Origin: Variovorax ginsengisoli
Lineage (GTDB): Bacteria > Pseudomonadota > Gammaproteobacteria > Burkholderiales > Burkholderiaceae_C
Length of the DNA: 64,000 nucleotides
Assembly: GCF_030486595.1 (NCBI RefSeq)
Contig: NZ_JAUJZH010000023.1
Coordinates: 61,591-125,590, forward strand
Reading direction: 5' to 3'
Shown: in pieces, positions 54,001 through 62,492 of the stretch
Position numbering within the stretch: the first letter of the stretch is position 1
How the letters are laid out: each line of letters begins with the position of its first letter
Program-made: the position numbers and the translations under genes
Notes under the pieces: generated by a model
The model's input: the letters and a program-made list of their open reading frames with translations, nothing else
Database searches by the model: none
What the model was told of the DNA's origin: nothing

Positions 54001-57000
54001 CGGGCTGGGTCACCGAGGTCGGCTTGAGCGCCGCGTCGTCGTCCGAGAACATGCGCTCGCGCAGGTCGAAGGAAAGCACGCCTTCGAAGGCCTGCAGGCA
54101 TTCGTCGAAGGCGGCGCGGAACACCGGCTCGCCGGCATGCAGTGCCTGGCCCATGCCCGCATACTGCGCGCCCTGGCCCGGGAACAGGAACACGGCCTGC
54201 GGCACCCAGGCCGCGATCTCGCCCGAGGCGCGGCTCGACGGGTCGTCCGTGCGCAGCGCCTCGACCGCCTGGGCGGCCGTTTCGGCGACCACGCAGGCGC
54301 GATGCGCGAATGCCTTGCGGCCGACCCGCAGCGTGTGCGCGACATCGGCCAGCGAGGCGTCCGGGTGGGCGGCGAGGTGGTCGGCCAGGCGCGCCGTGGC
54401 GGCCGCGAGTGCGGTCGGCGTGCGCGCCGACAGCTGCAGCAATTGCGGCCCGCTGCCGGTTTCGGCGGCCGCGGCCGGCGGCGCTTCCTCGACCACCACG
54501 TGGGCGTTGGTGCCGCCGACGCCGAAGGAGCTCACGCCGGCGCGCCGCGGCGTCGCGCCGCGCGGCCAGGATTGCAGCCGGTCGACGACGCGGAAGGGCG
54601 TGGCATCGAAGGCGATGGCCGGATTGGGCGACTCGAAGTGCAGCGACGCCGGGATCACCTGCTCGCGCAGTGCCAGGGTGGTCTTGATCAGCCCGGTGGC
54701 GCCCGCGGCCGCCACCAGGTGGCCGATGTTGCTCTTGACCGAGCCGACGCCGCAGAAGCCGGTGTCGGCGGTGTGGGCACCGTAGGCCTTGGCCAGCGCG
54801 GCGATTTCGATCGGGTCGCCCATCGGCGTCGCGGTGCCGTGGGTCTCGACATAGGAGATGCTGCGGGCATCGACGCCGGCCGAGGCCAGCGCCGCCGTCA
54901 CCACCCGGGCCTGGCCGTCGATGCTGGGCGCGGTGAAGCTGGCCTTGACGCCGCCGTCGTTGTTGACGGCCGCGCCGCGCAGCACCGCATGGATCGGGTC
55001 GCCATCGGCCAGGGCGGCGGACAGGCGCTTGAGCAGCACCACCGCGGCGCCATCGCTGAACACCGTGCCCTGGGCCTTGGCGTCGAAGCTGCGGGTGTGG
55101 CCGTCGGGGGAGAGCATCGCGCCCTCCTGGTAGAGGTAGCCGCTGTTCGGCGGGCAGGTCACCGCCGCGCCGCCCGCCAGTGCCATGTCGCAGTCGCCGT
55201 TGCGCAGCGCCGAGAAGGCCTGGGCGATCGCCACCAGCGAGGTCGAGCAGGCCGTGTGGACGCTGATCGCCGGGCCGGTCAGGTTGAGCCGGTGGGCGAC
55301 CCGGGTCGCGATGAAGTCCTTGTCGTTGGCGAGCGCGACCGGCAGCTCGCCGAGCTGTTCGATCAGGTCGGGGCGGCTCAGCAGGTGATGCTGGAAGTAG
55401 CTGTTGCCGTACATGCCGGCAAACACGCCGACCGGCCCGGGCGTGCTGTCGGGCGCGTAGCCGCCGCGCTCCAGACATTCCCAGCAGAGCTCGAGGAACA
55501 GGCGCTGCTGCGGGTCCATCACCTCGGCTTCCTTCGGGCTGATGCCGAAGTGCGCGGCATCGAACATCTCGATGCCGTCGACCACGCCGCGGGCCCGCAC
55601 GTAGGCCGGGTCGCTGCGCAGTGCGGCGCCGACCGACGGGTCGAGCGTCGCGTCGTCGAAAAAGCGGACCGTGTCGCGGCCGGCGCGCAGGTTGTCCCAG
55701 AACTGTTCGACGTCCGCGGCGCCGGGGAAGCGGCCCGCCATCGCGATGATGGCCACGGGTTCGAGCGCCGCGGCCGGCGGGGCCACGAGGGGCGCGGCAG
55801 CGGTCACACCAGTCTCCGGCTGCGGCTCGCCCAGGGCCAGCGCCAGCGCGCGCGGCGTCGGATCCTGGAAGAAGTCGTTGGCGGCCAGCCGGCGCGAGCC
55901 CGCGCCCTCGAGCTCGCGCATCACGCGCAGCACGGCCAGCGAGGTGCCGCCCAGCTCGAAGAAATTGTCGAGCGCGCCGGCACGGTCGAGATCGAGCACT
56001 TCGGCGAACACCTGGCAGACCCGGGTTTCGAGCCGGCCCGCCGGTTCGCGATAGACCGAGGCCAGTTCGGGCCGCTGGCGCGGCGGTGCCGGCAGCGCAC
56101 GGCGGTCGAGCTTGCCGTTCTCGGTGATCGGCAGGGCCGCCAGTTCGACGAAGGCCGACGGCAGCATGAATTGCGGCAGGTCCTTCGCCAGCAGGGCCCG
56201 CAGCTCGGCCATCGGCAAGGGCTGTGCCTTCGGCACCACGTAGGCCACCAGCCGGGCTTCGCCATCGGGCGTGTCGGTGCGGGCGATGACCGCGCATTCG
56301 CGCACCTCGGCATGGCGCAGCAGCAGGGTCTCGATCTCGTCGGTCTCGATGCGGAAGCCGCGGATCTTGACCTGGTGGTCGATCCGCCCCAGGCACTCGA
56401 TGTCGCCGTCCTCGCCACGCCGGCCCAGGTCACCCGAGCGGTAGGCCCGCAGCGTCTGGCCGCTGGCCGGATCGGTCCAGTCGATGAAGCGCTCCGCCGT
56501 CAACTCGGGGCGGCGCAGGTAGCCGTTGCTCACACCGGCGCCGCTGACCACGATCTCGCCGGTTTCCCCGGCCGCCACCGGCCGCAGCTCGGCGTCGAGG
56601 ATGTCGATACGCAGGTCGGGGATCGCGCGGCCGATCATGCTGCCGCGCCGCGCCTCGAGGTCTTCGCGGGCGATCGGCCGCCAGCTGACATGGACCGTGG
56701 TCTCGGTGATGCCGTACATGTTGACCAGCTGCGGCCGGGCGTCGCCGTGGCGGTCGAACCAGGGACGCAGGGTCTCGAAGGACAGCGCTTCGCCGCCGAA
56801 GATCACGTAGCGCAGCGCCAGCGCCTCGGGCGGCAGGGCCGCGCGGCGGTCGGCCTCGATCAGCGAGCGGAAGGCCGACGGCGTCTGGTTGAGCACCGTG
56901 ACCCGCTCGCGCACCAGCAGGTCGAGCAGCTCGGCCGGCGAACGCGTGATCGTGTAGGGCACCACCACCACCCGGCCGCCGTAGACCAGCGCGCCCCAGA

Positions 57001-57610
57001 TCTCCCAGACCGAGAAGTCGAAGGCATGGGAGTGGAAGAAGGTCCAGACGTCGTCGGCGCCGAAGCCATACCAGGCGTCGGTGGCGTCGAACAGGCGCGC
57101 CACGTTGGCATGGGTCACCAGGCAGCCCTTGGGCCGGCCGGTGGACCCGGAGGTGTAGATCACGTAGGCCAGGGCCTCGGGGTCGGCGCCCCCGATGTCG
57201 CCGGTCTCCTCGTCGGCCAGGGTTTCGTCGTCGATCAGCACCACCGGCACGTCGGTCTTCGGCCAGGCGGCGGCGCTGGCCGACGAGGTCAGCACGGCCA
57301 CCGGCCGGGCATCGTCGAGCGTGAACTCGATCCGGTCCATCGGGTAGTCGAGATCGATGGGCAGGTAGGCTCCGCCCGATTTCAGAATCGCGAGCAGGCC
57401 GACCACCATGTCGACCGAGCGCTCCATGCCGATGGCGATCAGCTGGTCGCGCCCCGCGCCGGCGCGCTGCAGGCGGCGCGCCAGCTGGTTGGCGCGTCGA
57501 TTCAGTTGCTCGTAAGAGATGGATTCGCTACCGTCGCTGACCGCCACGGTGCCGGGCTGCGTGGCCGCGAGTGCCGCAACGCGTTGGTGTAGGGGTACGA
57601 ATGTGGTCAC
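51056..57610 (-). CDS. Hybrid NRPS-PKS, A(Thr)-PCP-KS-AT-ACP-aminotransferase-like
   Basis: A 2184-residue megasynthase. The adenylation domain (about 1-510) has the code DFWNIGMVHK, the known threonine code, and lacks a preceding condensation domain, so it starts the chain. PCP follows (FFELGGTSL), then ketosynthase (about 612-1050; TACSTSL with Cys near 788, HGT near 923, NIGH near 963), acyltransferase (FPGQGAQ near 1143, GHSVGEF near 1228, HAFHS near 1326, pointing to malonyl-CoA) and ACP (GLDSL near 1560). No KR, DH or ER is present, so a beta-keto group should remain. A long Ala/Pro/Gln linker leads to a class III (GSA-type) aminotransferase-like domain (about 1735-2130) in which the PLP lysine is Gly1976. 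Initiation is at GTG 57610, preceded by GAGAGGG. Confidence 0.93.
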   Translation of the reverse strand: MTTFVPLHQRVAALAATQPGTVAVSDGSESISYEQLNRRANQLARRLQRAGAGRDQLIAIGMERSVDMVVGLLAILKSGGAYLPIDLDYPMDRIEFTLDDARPVAVLTSSASAAAWPKTDVPVVLIDDETLADEETGDIGGADPEALAYVIYTSGSTGRPKGCLVTHANVARLFDATDAWYGFGADDVWTFFHSHAFDFSVWEIWGALVYGGRVVVVPYTITRSPAELLDLLVRERVTVLNQTPSAFRSLIEADRRAALPPEALALRYVIFGGEALSFETLRPWFDRHGDARPQLVNMYGITETTVHVSWRPIAREDLEARRGSMIGRAIPDLRIDILDAELRPVAAGETGEIVVSGAGVSNGYLRRPELTAERFIDWTDPASGQTLRAYRSGDLGRRGEDGDIECLGRIDHQVKIRGFRIETDEIETLLLRHAEVRECAVIARTDTPDGEARLVAYVVPKAQPLPMAELRALLAKDLPQFMLPSAFVELAALPITENGKLDRRALPAPPRQRPELASVYREPAGRLETRVCQVFAEVLDLDRAGALDNFFELGGTSLAVLRVMRELEGAGSRRLAANDFFQDPTPRALALALGEPQPETGVTAAAPLVAPPAAALEPVAIIAMAGRFPGAADVEQFWDNLRAGRDTVRFFDDATLDPSVGAALRSDPAYVRARGVVDGIEMFDAAHFGISPKEAEVMDPQQRLFLELCWECLERGGYAPDSTPGPVGVFAGMYGNSYFQHHLLSRPDLIEQLGELPVALANDKDFIATRVAHRLNLTGPAISVHTACSTSLVAIAQAFSALRNGDCDMALAGGAAVTCPPNSGYLYQEGAMLSPDGHTRSFDAKAQGTVFSDGAAVVLLKRLSAALADGDPIHAVLRGAAVNNDGGVKASFTAPSIDGQARVVTAALASAGVDARSISYVETHGTATPMGDPIEIAALAKAYGAHTADTGFCGVGSVKSNIGHLVAAAGATGLIKTTLALREQVIPASLHFESPNPAIAFDATPFRVVDRLQSWPRGATPRRAGVSSFGVGGTNAHVVVEEAPPAAAAETGSGPQLLQLSARTPTALAAATARLADHLAAHPDASLADVAHTLRVGRKAFAHRACVVAETAAQAVEALRTDDPSSRASGEIAAWVPQAVFLFPGQGAQYAGMGQALHAGEPVFRAAFDECLQAFEGVLSFDLRERMFSDDDAALKPTSVTQPATFALEYALARQLQSLGVRPAALIGHSVGEFAAAVLAGVMQLGDAARLVARRGALMQSMPEGDMLSVRMPADELSAQLPEGISLAAENGPNACVAAGPAALIEQFRQRLEAAGVAAKLLQTSHAFHSQMMEGAVAPFEALVREVRLAAPTTPIYSTLTGRLLSDAEAIDPAYWARHLRETVRFAPAALAALAQTEHPLFIELGPRNTLTTLVRQHASRQRPVTAVALLADAPARECTSWRLAAGRLWTLGLDIDPGRLDTRTRKQRLELPTYPFERKRFWVDIATPAVAGAAAAAPAFSVSSSPSIPESTMTVADPAASAPPARRASLSARLRDLFEELSGITMADAAGASPFVEIGLDSLTLTQAALQVKKQFKVNLTFRQLMESYRSFDALAEFLDANLPPDPVAAVASMSPAPALPVTAAPQPVAAWPQATALALPEAGLAIGAGMTLVQQVIAQQMQLMQQQLALLSAAPPLPASPGLPAATVEQPTPMATAAATASTSPAAAGTIARVEPQNREPTERQKPRLAAFMRRYTERTAGSKAFAERNPQVAGLRMINDFRPETREIVYPIVVERSKGSRLWDLDGNEYIDAYNGGGMNLFGWQPDFMLDALRTQLDNGFESGTLHPLAAEVTQRLCELTAFDRASLFDNGAEAVTVAIRMARTVTGRRQVAVLAGVSPAGFDDMLALDFGKSETLDYLRAHAADLAAVLVEPAQNGQPGPQPREFLREVRAITETSGTCLVFDETITGFRSHLGGVQAMFGVQADLACYGGVIGGGLPIGAVAGRRAFMDVLDNEAWAQSGIVSARGHSAQHPLALAATRTALELLKQDDNKLQTKLNLHTAAMADELSAYCREVGAPLEILYFSSLWRVNWLEDHPQQDLLFAMMRSRGVHVLEDSPCFMTGAHTQEDIATIKSAFKESLSEMQDSEFLPRRAVAKSSYVDPNQPPVPNARLGRDRDGQPAWFVPNPAAQGKYIRLQK

Positions 57611-57962
57611 CTTGGAATCCCTCTCTCCATCAGCTCGAAATCAACGCAACACGATGTGTCGATGTACAAAGACTAATAACAAAGCAGTCACTTTGCCGTT
57701 TTTCGCATCTTGCACTCGGGACGCATCGTTCGCCACCTGCCGAAAGTCATGCCGAAAGGCATACATCCCTCGCCGCGGCCGCTACATCGGACGCACTTGG
57801 TTGCGATTGCTTTCTTGACAAACGACGAGAGGGCCGGGGCATTGTGCCCCTCTTTCTCGAAAATGAGTACAAAAAGCTGACGCGTGGCGCCAGTTCTTGC
57901 GACTAAATCGATAGGAAAGTTCTATTTTGTGATGAGCAAGGCGTGTGCCAGCGGGTGCGCGC
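57611..57962. promoter_or_regulatory. Intergenic region upstream of the NRPS-PKS operon
   Basis: A 352-base gap, richer in A/T than its surroundings near 57660-57690 and 57855-57925, must hold the promoter of the 14-kb operon. I cannot assign confident -35/-10 elements. A hairpin ggggca/tgcccc with a 3-base loop lies at 57836-57850 and may end transcripts of the phosphatase operon. No gene is visible in it. Confidence 0.5.
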
Positions 57963-58601
57963 TCAGGCCGAGGCTTCGTCGAGCGTGTCGTCGTCCAGGT
58001 GACCGACGTCGGCCCAGCCGACCAGGGTGAAGCCCTGCGGCGTCCACAGCAGGCGGTTGATGGCCGCATTGCCCAGGGCCCAGGTCCGTGGCGCCTGCAG
58101 TTCCTGGCCGGTGGCGGTCCGGTAGAGCACGTCCATCACCCCGCCGTGGGCCACCAGGACGATCAGTTCCCCGGGGTGCCGGGCCGCGAGCCGCGCGGCC
58201 GTGCCTGTGACGCGTGCCTTGAAAGTGAGCAAGGACTCACCACCCTCTGGCGCGAATTCGGGATCGCGGGTGCGCCAGAGCCGGGCCTGGGCCGGCAGGC
58301 TGGCGTCGATGTCGGCGAAGGTCCGGCCTTCGAACAGGCCGAAGGCACGTTCCCGCAGGCCGGGGTCGGCGGCCACCGCCATGCCGCGCGGCTGGGCGAT
58401 TGCCTGCGCGGTCTGCCAGGCGCGCGACAGGTCGCTGGCATAGATCGCCGCGATCGGCTCCTCCTCGAGCGCCCGCGCGACCCGCCGGGCCTGCCAGAGG
58501 CCGGTGTCGTTGAGCCCGATGTCGAGCTGGCCCTGTATGCGGGTGTCGACGTTCCAGGCGGTTTCGCCATGGCGCACGGCGATGACGCGGGTGGCTTCCA
58601 T
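57963..58601 (-). CDS. Histidine phosphatase (phosphoglycerate mutase-like) family protein
   Basis: A 212-residue cytoplasmic enzyme of the phosphoglycerate mutase superfamily. RHGE (Arg10-His11-Gly12-Glu13) holds the phosphorylated histidine, and LVAHGGVMDVL carries the second catalytic histidine. Short size and sequence suggest a cofactor-independent phosphatase such as CobC/GpmB-like, not glycolytic mutase. Last gene of the SDR-folB-ttcA-DUF4136 group, 5 bases after the previous gene. Confidence 0.88.
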   Translation of the reverse strand: MEATRVIAVRHGETAWNVDTRIQGQLDIGLNDTGLWQARRVARALEEEPIAAIYASDLSRAWQTAQAIAQPRGMAVAADPGLRERAFGLFEGRTFADIDASLPAQARLWRTRDPEFAPEGGESLLTFKARVTGTAARLAARHPGELIVLVAHGGVMDVLYRTATGQELQAPRTWALGNAAINRLLWTPQGFTLVGWADVGHLDDDTLDEASA

Positions 58602-58606
58602 GGTGG

Positions 58607-59239
58607 TCAGGGCGTCTTGCGCGGCAGCTCGATGTCGACCCGCCGCTCGCCCGGCGGCGGATTCGGGAAGCCCTGCAGCGCGGCCTGGAACATCACCGGC
58701 AGGATGGCGGCGCTGTTGCTGTAGGGGCCGTCGTTGCGGGCATGCGTCTCGTAGACCACGCGGTTCGACGGCAGCTCGCGCAGCACGATGCTGACCTCGC
58801 GCCCGAACCAGGGCGTCGGTGGCGGCCCGAACGCCGGCCCCCAGCCGCCGCCATACCAGCCACCGCCGTACCAGCCGCGCGGACCCCAGCCGGGTGCAGG
58901 GGGGCCCCACCAGCCCGGCCAGGGGTTGCCGAACATCCAGGGGTCGGCCCAGGGCGAGAGTTCGGAGGTCACGCGGGCGCCGATCAGGGCGCTCAGCTGC
59001 GGGGCAGCGTCGTCGCGCCGCAGGCCGACGCCGTCGAGGGCCGCGCCGGCCCACGCCTCCAGTTGCTGCTGCGCCGGCTCGTCGATCTTCTGCGAGGGCA
59101 GGCGCTCGAAGCGGTAGCTGGCGCCGGACGGCACGCCGTCCATGCCAGAGAAACTGCGCACCTCGCTGTCGACCACCCAGCGCGTGGCGCAGCCGCTCAG
59201 GCCGAGCACCACCAGGAGGGCGGCGAGCACGGCCTTCAT
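58607..59239 (-). CDS. DUF4136-type lipoprotein
   Basis: A 210-residue lipoprotein with signal peptide and lipobox LSGC (Cys17). A Trp/Gly/Pro-rich segment in the middle (GNPWPGWWGPPAPGWGP and following, about 102-135) interrupts the domain, which resumes with EVSIVLRELPSNRVVYETHA. Function unknown. It starts 3 bases after ttcA. Confidence 0.82.
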   Translation of the reverse strand: MKAVLAALLVVLGLSGCATRWVVDSEVRSFSGMDGVPSGASYRFERLPSQKIDEPAQQQLEAWAGAALDGVGLRRDDAAPQLSALIGARVTSELSPWADPWMFGNPWPGWWGPPAPGWGPRGWYGGGWYGGGWGPAFGPPPTPWFGREVSIVLRELPSNRVVYETHARNDGPYSNSAAILPVMFQAALQGFPNPPPGERRVDIELPRKTP

Positions 59240-59241
59240 GG

Positions 59242-60150
59242 TCAGAGCTGCACGATGCGCAGCGGCGATGGCGCCGGGAGGTCCGGCGGATCGAAGGCCT
59301 TGTCGCCGTCCTCGTCGGCCACGCCGGTGGCCTTCAGCCCCTTGAAGTCGAAGGCCTGGGTATCGAGCAGGTGCGAGGGCACGATGTTCTGCATGGCGCT
59401 GAACATGTTCTCGATCCGGCCCGGGAACTTGCGCTCCCATTCGCGCAGCATCTCGCCGACCTGCTTGCGCTGCAGGTTCTCCTGGCTGCCGCACAAGGTG
59501 CAGGGAATGATCGGGAAGGCGCGGTGGCGGGCCCAGCGCACCAGGTCCTTCTCGGCCACGTAGGCCAGCGGCCGGATCACGATGTGCTTGCCGTCGTCGC
59601 TCACCAGCTTGGGCGGCATCGACTTCAGCTTGGCGGCGAAGAACATGTTCAGGAAGAAGGTCTGCAGCATGTCGTCGCGGTGATGGCCCAGCGCGACCTT
59701 GGTGGCGCCCAGCTCGTCGGCCACGCGGTAGAGGATGCCGCGGCGTAGCCGGCTGCACAGGCCGCAGGTGGTCTTGCCTTCGGGGATCACGCGCTTGACG
59801 ATCGAGTAGGTGTCCTGCTCCTCGATGTGGAAGGGCACGCCGAGGGCCTTCAGGTAGCCCGGCAGTACGTCTTCCGGAAAGCCCGGCTGCTTCTGGTCGA
59901 GGTTGACGGCCACGATGTCGAAATGGATCGGCGCCCGGGCCCGCAGCTTGAGCAGGATGTCGAGCAGGGCGTAGCTGTCCTTGCCGCCCGACACGCAGAC
60001 CATGACCTTGTCGCCGTCCTCGATCATGTTGTAGTCGACGATGGCGCGCCCGACCTCGCGGCACAGCCGCTTCTCGAGCTTGTGGGTTTCGCGCTCGATC
60101 TTCAGCTCATTGGTGGACGAGGGCGTTTCGTCGATCCATACGGCACTCAT
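59242..60150 (-). CDS. ttcA: tRNA 2-thiocytidine biosynthesis protein TtcA
   Basis: Thiolates C32 of certain tRNAs using an iron-sulfur cluster. The 302 residues have the PP-loop SGGKDS (54-59) and cysteine pairs in TCGLCSRLRRG and CTLCG. It is one base after folB in a tight operon. Confidence 0.94.
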   Translation of the reverse strand: MSAVWIDETPSSTNELKIERETHKLEKRLCREVGRAIVDYNMIEDGDKVMVCVSGGKDSYALLDILLKLRARAPIHFDIVAVNLDQKQPGFPEDVLPGYLKALGVPFHIEEQDTYSIVKRVIPEGKTTCGLCSRLRRGILYRVADELGATKVALGHHRDDMLQTFFLNMFFAAKLKSMPPKLVSDDGKHIVIRPLAYVAEKDLVRWARHRAFPIIPCTLCGSQENLQRKQVGEMLREWERKFPGRIENMFSAMQNIVPSHLLDTQAFDFKGLKATGVADEDGDKAFDPPDLPAPSPLRIVQL

Positions 60151-60151
60151 G

Positions 60152-60541
60152 TCACTTGCTCCGGAATACTTCGACGCCTACGGCGTCACAGTCGGGGTAG
60201 ACGTCGGGTTTTGCGGTCGATACCCGCGCAGCCTGCACCTTCGGATGCGCCAGCACCTGCGTGAGGATGTCGTCGCACAGCGTTTCCTGCAAGTGGATAT
60301 GGCCCTTGCTCAGGCGGGTGGCGACGGTGCGGCGGATGAAGTCGTAGTCGACCACCTCGTCGAGTTCGTCCGCCTTCGGCGTCGAGACGTCGAGCGGCAC
60401 GTAGAGGTCGACATTGATGATCACGCGCTGCTCGGCGCGCTTCTCGAATTCGTGCACGCCGATGTTGATCCAGACCTCGTAGTCGCGCAGGAAGACGCGC
60501 CGGCACGTCAGCAGGAGGGGGTCGAGGGCGGCTGTGGTCAT
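60152..60541 (-). CDS. folB: Dihydroneopterin aldolase
   Basis: Folate pathway enzyme splitting dihydroneopterin. The 129 residues start at ATG 60541 (MTTAALDPLLL) and contain the family pattern VWINIGVHEFEKRAEQRVIINV, VVDYDFIRRTV and LQETLCDDIL. The start overlaps the stop of the upstream SDR gene (ATGA). Confidence 0.9.
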   Translation of the reverse strand: MTTAALDPLLLTCRRVFLRDYEVWINIGVHEFEKRAEQRVIINVDLYVPLDVSTPKADELDEVVDYDFIRRTVATRLSKGHIHLQETLCDDILTQVLAHPKVQAARVSTAKPDVYPDCDAVGVEVFRSK

Positions 60542-61332
60542 GGTGAAGCTTTCAGCAGTTCGTCGACGACGAACATGATGTCGCGCGCCAGCGGCACCAG
60601 GTGCTGGCCGTTGTCGACGCAAAGGGTGGTGCCGGTCACGCTGGGCGTGGCGGCCAGGAAGACGCAGGCGCGGGCGACGTCGGCCGCATCGATCGGACGG
60701 CGCATCAGGTTGGCCTGGCGCGCCCGGGCGAAATTATCCTCGGTCTGCGGGCCGCTGCGGTAGAGGATGCCCGGCGCCACGCCGCAGACGCGCAGCGCCG
60801 GCGCCAGCGACTGCGCCTGCAGCGCCACGGCGCGCTCCAGCGCCAGCTTGGACACGGTGTAGGAAAAATAGTCGGGGTTCAGGTTGTAGACCTTCTGGTC
60901 CAGCACGTGGATCGCCGAGCGGTCGATGCCGTCGCCGGGCCTGGCGCGCTGCGCCAGCAGCCGGGCGAAGGACAGCGGTGCGATCAGGTTCACGCCCAGC
61001 TGGCGCAGCGCGGCGTCGGCCTCGAAATCGAGCCCGGTGTCGGGCTCGAAGGCCGAGGCGTTGTTGACGATGCAGGCCAGCGGCCCCGCGGCCGAAACCT
61101 GGTCGACCAGCGCGACGCGGCCCGGCTCGCTGCCGATGTCGGCCTCGATCGCCGTGGCCTCGTGGCCCTCGTCGGCCAGGCGCGCGCACAATGCCAGCGC
61201 CTGCACCCGCGAGGCACGGTACTGGCACCACACCCGCCAGCCCGCGCGCGCGAAAGCCTCGCAGAACGCGGCGCCCAGTCGCTGGCCGCCGCCGGTCACG
61301 AGCACGCCTCGGCGTGGGGTCGATTCAGCCAT
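60538..61332 (-). CDS. SDR family oxidoreductase (FolM/pteridine reductase-like)
   Basis: A 264-residue short-chain dehydrogenase. The cofactor loop is TGGGQRLG (13-20), the NNAS strand is VNNASAF and the catalytic YxxxK is YTVSK. Fusion-like coupling with folB and the QRLG loop suggest FolM-like dihydromonapterin/dihydrofolate reductase activity, though the substrate is inferred. It is divergent from the methyltransferase gene, with only 21 bases between the two start codons. Confidence 0.8.
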   Translation of the reverse strand: MAESTPRRGVLVTGGGQRLGAAFCEAFARAGWRVWCQYRASRVQALALCARLADEGHEATAIEADIGSEPGRVALVDQVSAAGPLACIVNNASAFEPDTGLDFEADAALRQLGVNLIAPLSFARLLAQRARPGDGIDRSAIHVLDQKVYNLNPDYFSYTVSKLALERAVALQAQSLAPALRVCGVAPGILYRSGPQTEDNFARARQANLMRRPIDAADVARACVFLAATPSVTGTTLCVDNGQHLVPLARDIMFVVDELLKASP

Positions 61333-61353
61333 CCTGATAGATTTCCGTTACTT

Positions 61354-62451
61354 ATGAACCTGGAGCAGGGCGCTGAACGCGCCACCCCGTTGACCAAGAT
61401 TATCGATGCCTCGCTGCAGCGGGCCGGCGGCTGGCTGCCGTTCGACCGCTTCATGGCCCTGGCCTTGTACGCCCCGGGGCTGGGCTACTACGCCAGCGCG
61501 AGCCGCAAGTTCGGCCGGATGCCGGCCTCGGGCAGCGATTTCGTGACCGCACCCGAAATGACGCCGCTGTTCGGCCGCACCCTGGCGGTGCAGGTGGCCG
61601 AGGCGCTCGAAAAGACCGGCACCCGCGAGCTCTGGGAGTTCGGCGCCGGCACCGGCGCGCTGGCCCTGCAGCTGCTCGACGCCCTCGGCGACAAGGTCGA
61701 GCGCTTGCGCATCGTCGATCTCTCGGGCACGCTGCGCGAACGCCAGCAGCAGACGCTCGCCGGGCATGCCGGCAAAGTCGAATGGCTGGCCGAACTGCCG
61801 CCGGAGATGCGCGGCGTGGTGGTCGGCAACGAAGTGCTCGATGCGATGCCGGTGCAGCTGCTGGTGCGTACCGCCGGCCAATGGCACGAACGCGGCGTGG
61901 TCCGCCAGGGCGACGGCTTCGCCTGGGCCGACCGGCCGACCGAACTGCGCCCGCCGGTCGAAGTGGCCGGCCTGCACGACTACCTGACCGAAATCCACCC
62001 CCAGGCCGAGGCCTTCGTCGCCACCCTGGCCGACCGGTTGAAGCAGGGCGCGGCCTTCTTCATCGACTACGGTTTTCCGGAGGCCGAGTACTACCATCCC
62101 CAGCGCCACATGGGCACCGTGATGTGCCACCGCGGCCACCAGGCCGACGGCGATCCGCTGGCCGATGTCGGCACCAAGGACATCACGGCCCACGTCAACT
62201 TCACCGGGGTGGCGCTGGCGGGACAGGACGCCGGCCTCCAGGTGCTCGGCTACTGCAGCCAGGCGCGCTTCCTGCTCAACGCCGGCATCCTGCCGATGAT
62301 GGAAGCGGCCCCGCTGGCCGAACGCGCGATGGCCGCGCGGCTGATCCACGAACACGAGATGGGCGAGCTGTTCAAGGTGATCGGCTTCGCGGTGGGCGAG
62401 CCCTGGGAGGCGATCGGCTTTGCCGAAGGCGACCGCAGCCACACGCTGTGA
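61354..62451 (+). CDS. MidA/NDUFAF7-type class I methyltransferase
   Basis: A 365-residue SAM-dependent protein methyltransferase-like enzyme (COG1565). It contains GYYASASRKFGRMPASGSDFVTAPE-type N-terminus, SAM motif WEFGAGTGALALQLL, GNEVLDAMPV and IDYGFPEAEYYHPQR. The mitochondrial homologue methylates an Arg of complex I; bacterial substrates are not established. ATG 61354 is the family start. Confidence 0.9.
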   Translation: MNLEQGAERATPLTKIIDASLQRAGGWLPFDRFMALALYAPGLGYYASASRKFGRMPASGSDFVTAPEMTPLFGRTLAVQVAEALEKTGTRELWEFGAGTGALALQLLDALGDKVERLRIVDLSGTLRERQQQTLAGHAGKVEWLAELPPEMRGVVVGNEVLDAMPVQLLVRTAGQWHERGVVRQGDGFAWADRPTELRPPVEVAGLHDYLTEIHPQAEAFVATLADRLKQGAAFFIDYGFPEAEYYHPQRHMGTVMCHRGHQADGDPLADVGTKDITAHVNFTGVALAGQDAGLQVLGYCSQARFLLNAGILPMMEAAPLAERAMAARLIHEHEMGELFKVIGFAVGEPWEAIGFAEGDRSHTL

Positions 62452-62492
62452 TGGCCGCTGCCGCGGGCGGAGGCTGGGTTCTAATCCCCCCC

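Noticed and set aside
53357..57592. 1411-codon plus-strand open frame inside the hybrid megasynthase gene
   Set aside because: Translation is low-complexity (Arg, Gly, Ala, His), while the opposite strand encodes clear A, PCP, KS and AT domains.
57836..57850. Hairpin as a firm terminator for the phosphatase operon
   Set aside because: The six-bp stem lacks a T-run in the minus direction and lies more than 100 bases past the stop; kept only as a note in the intergenic entry.
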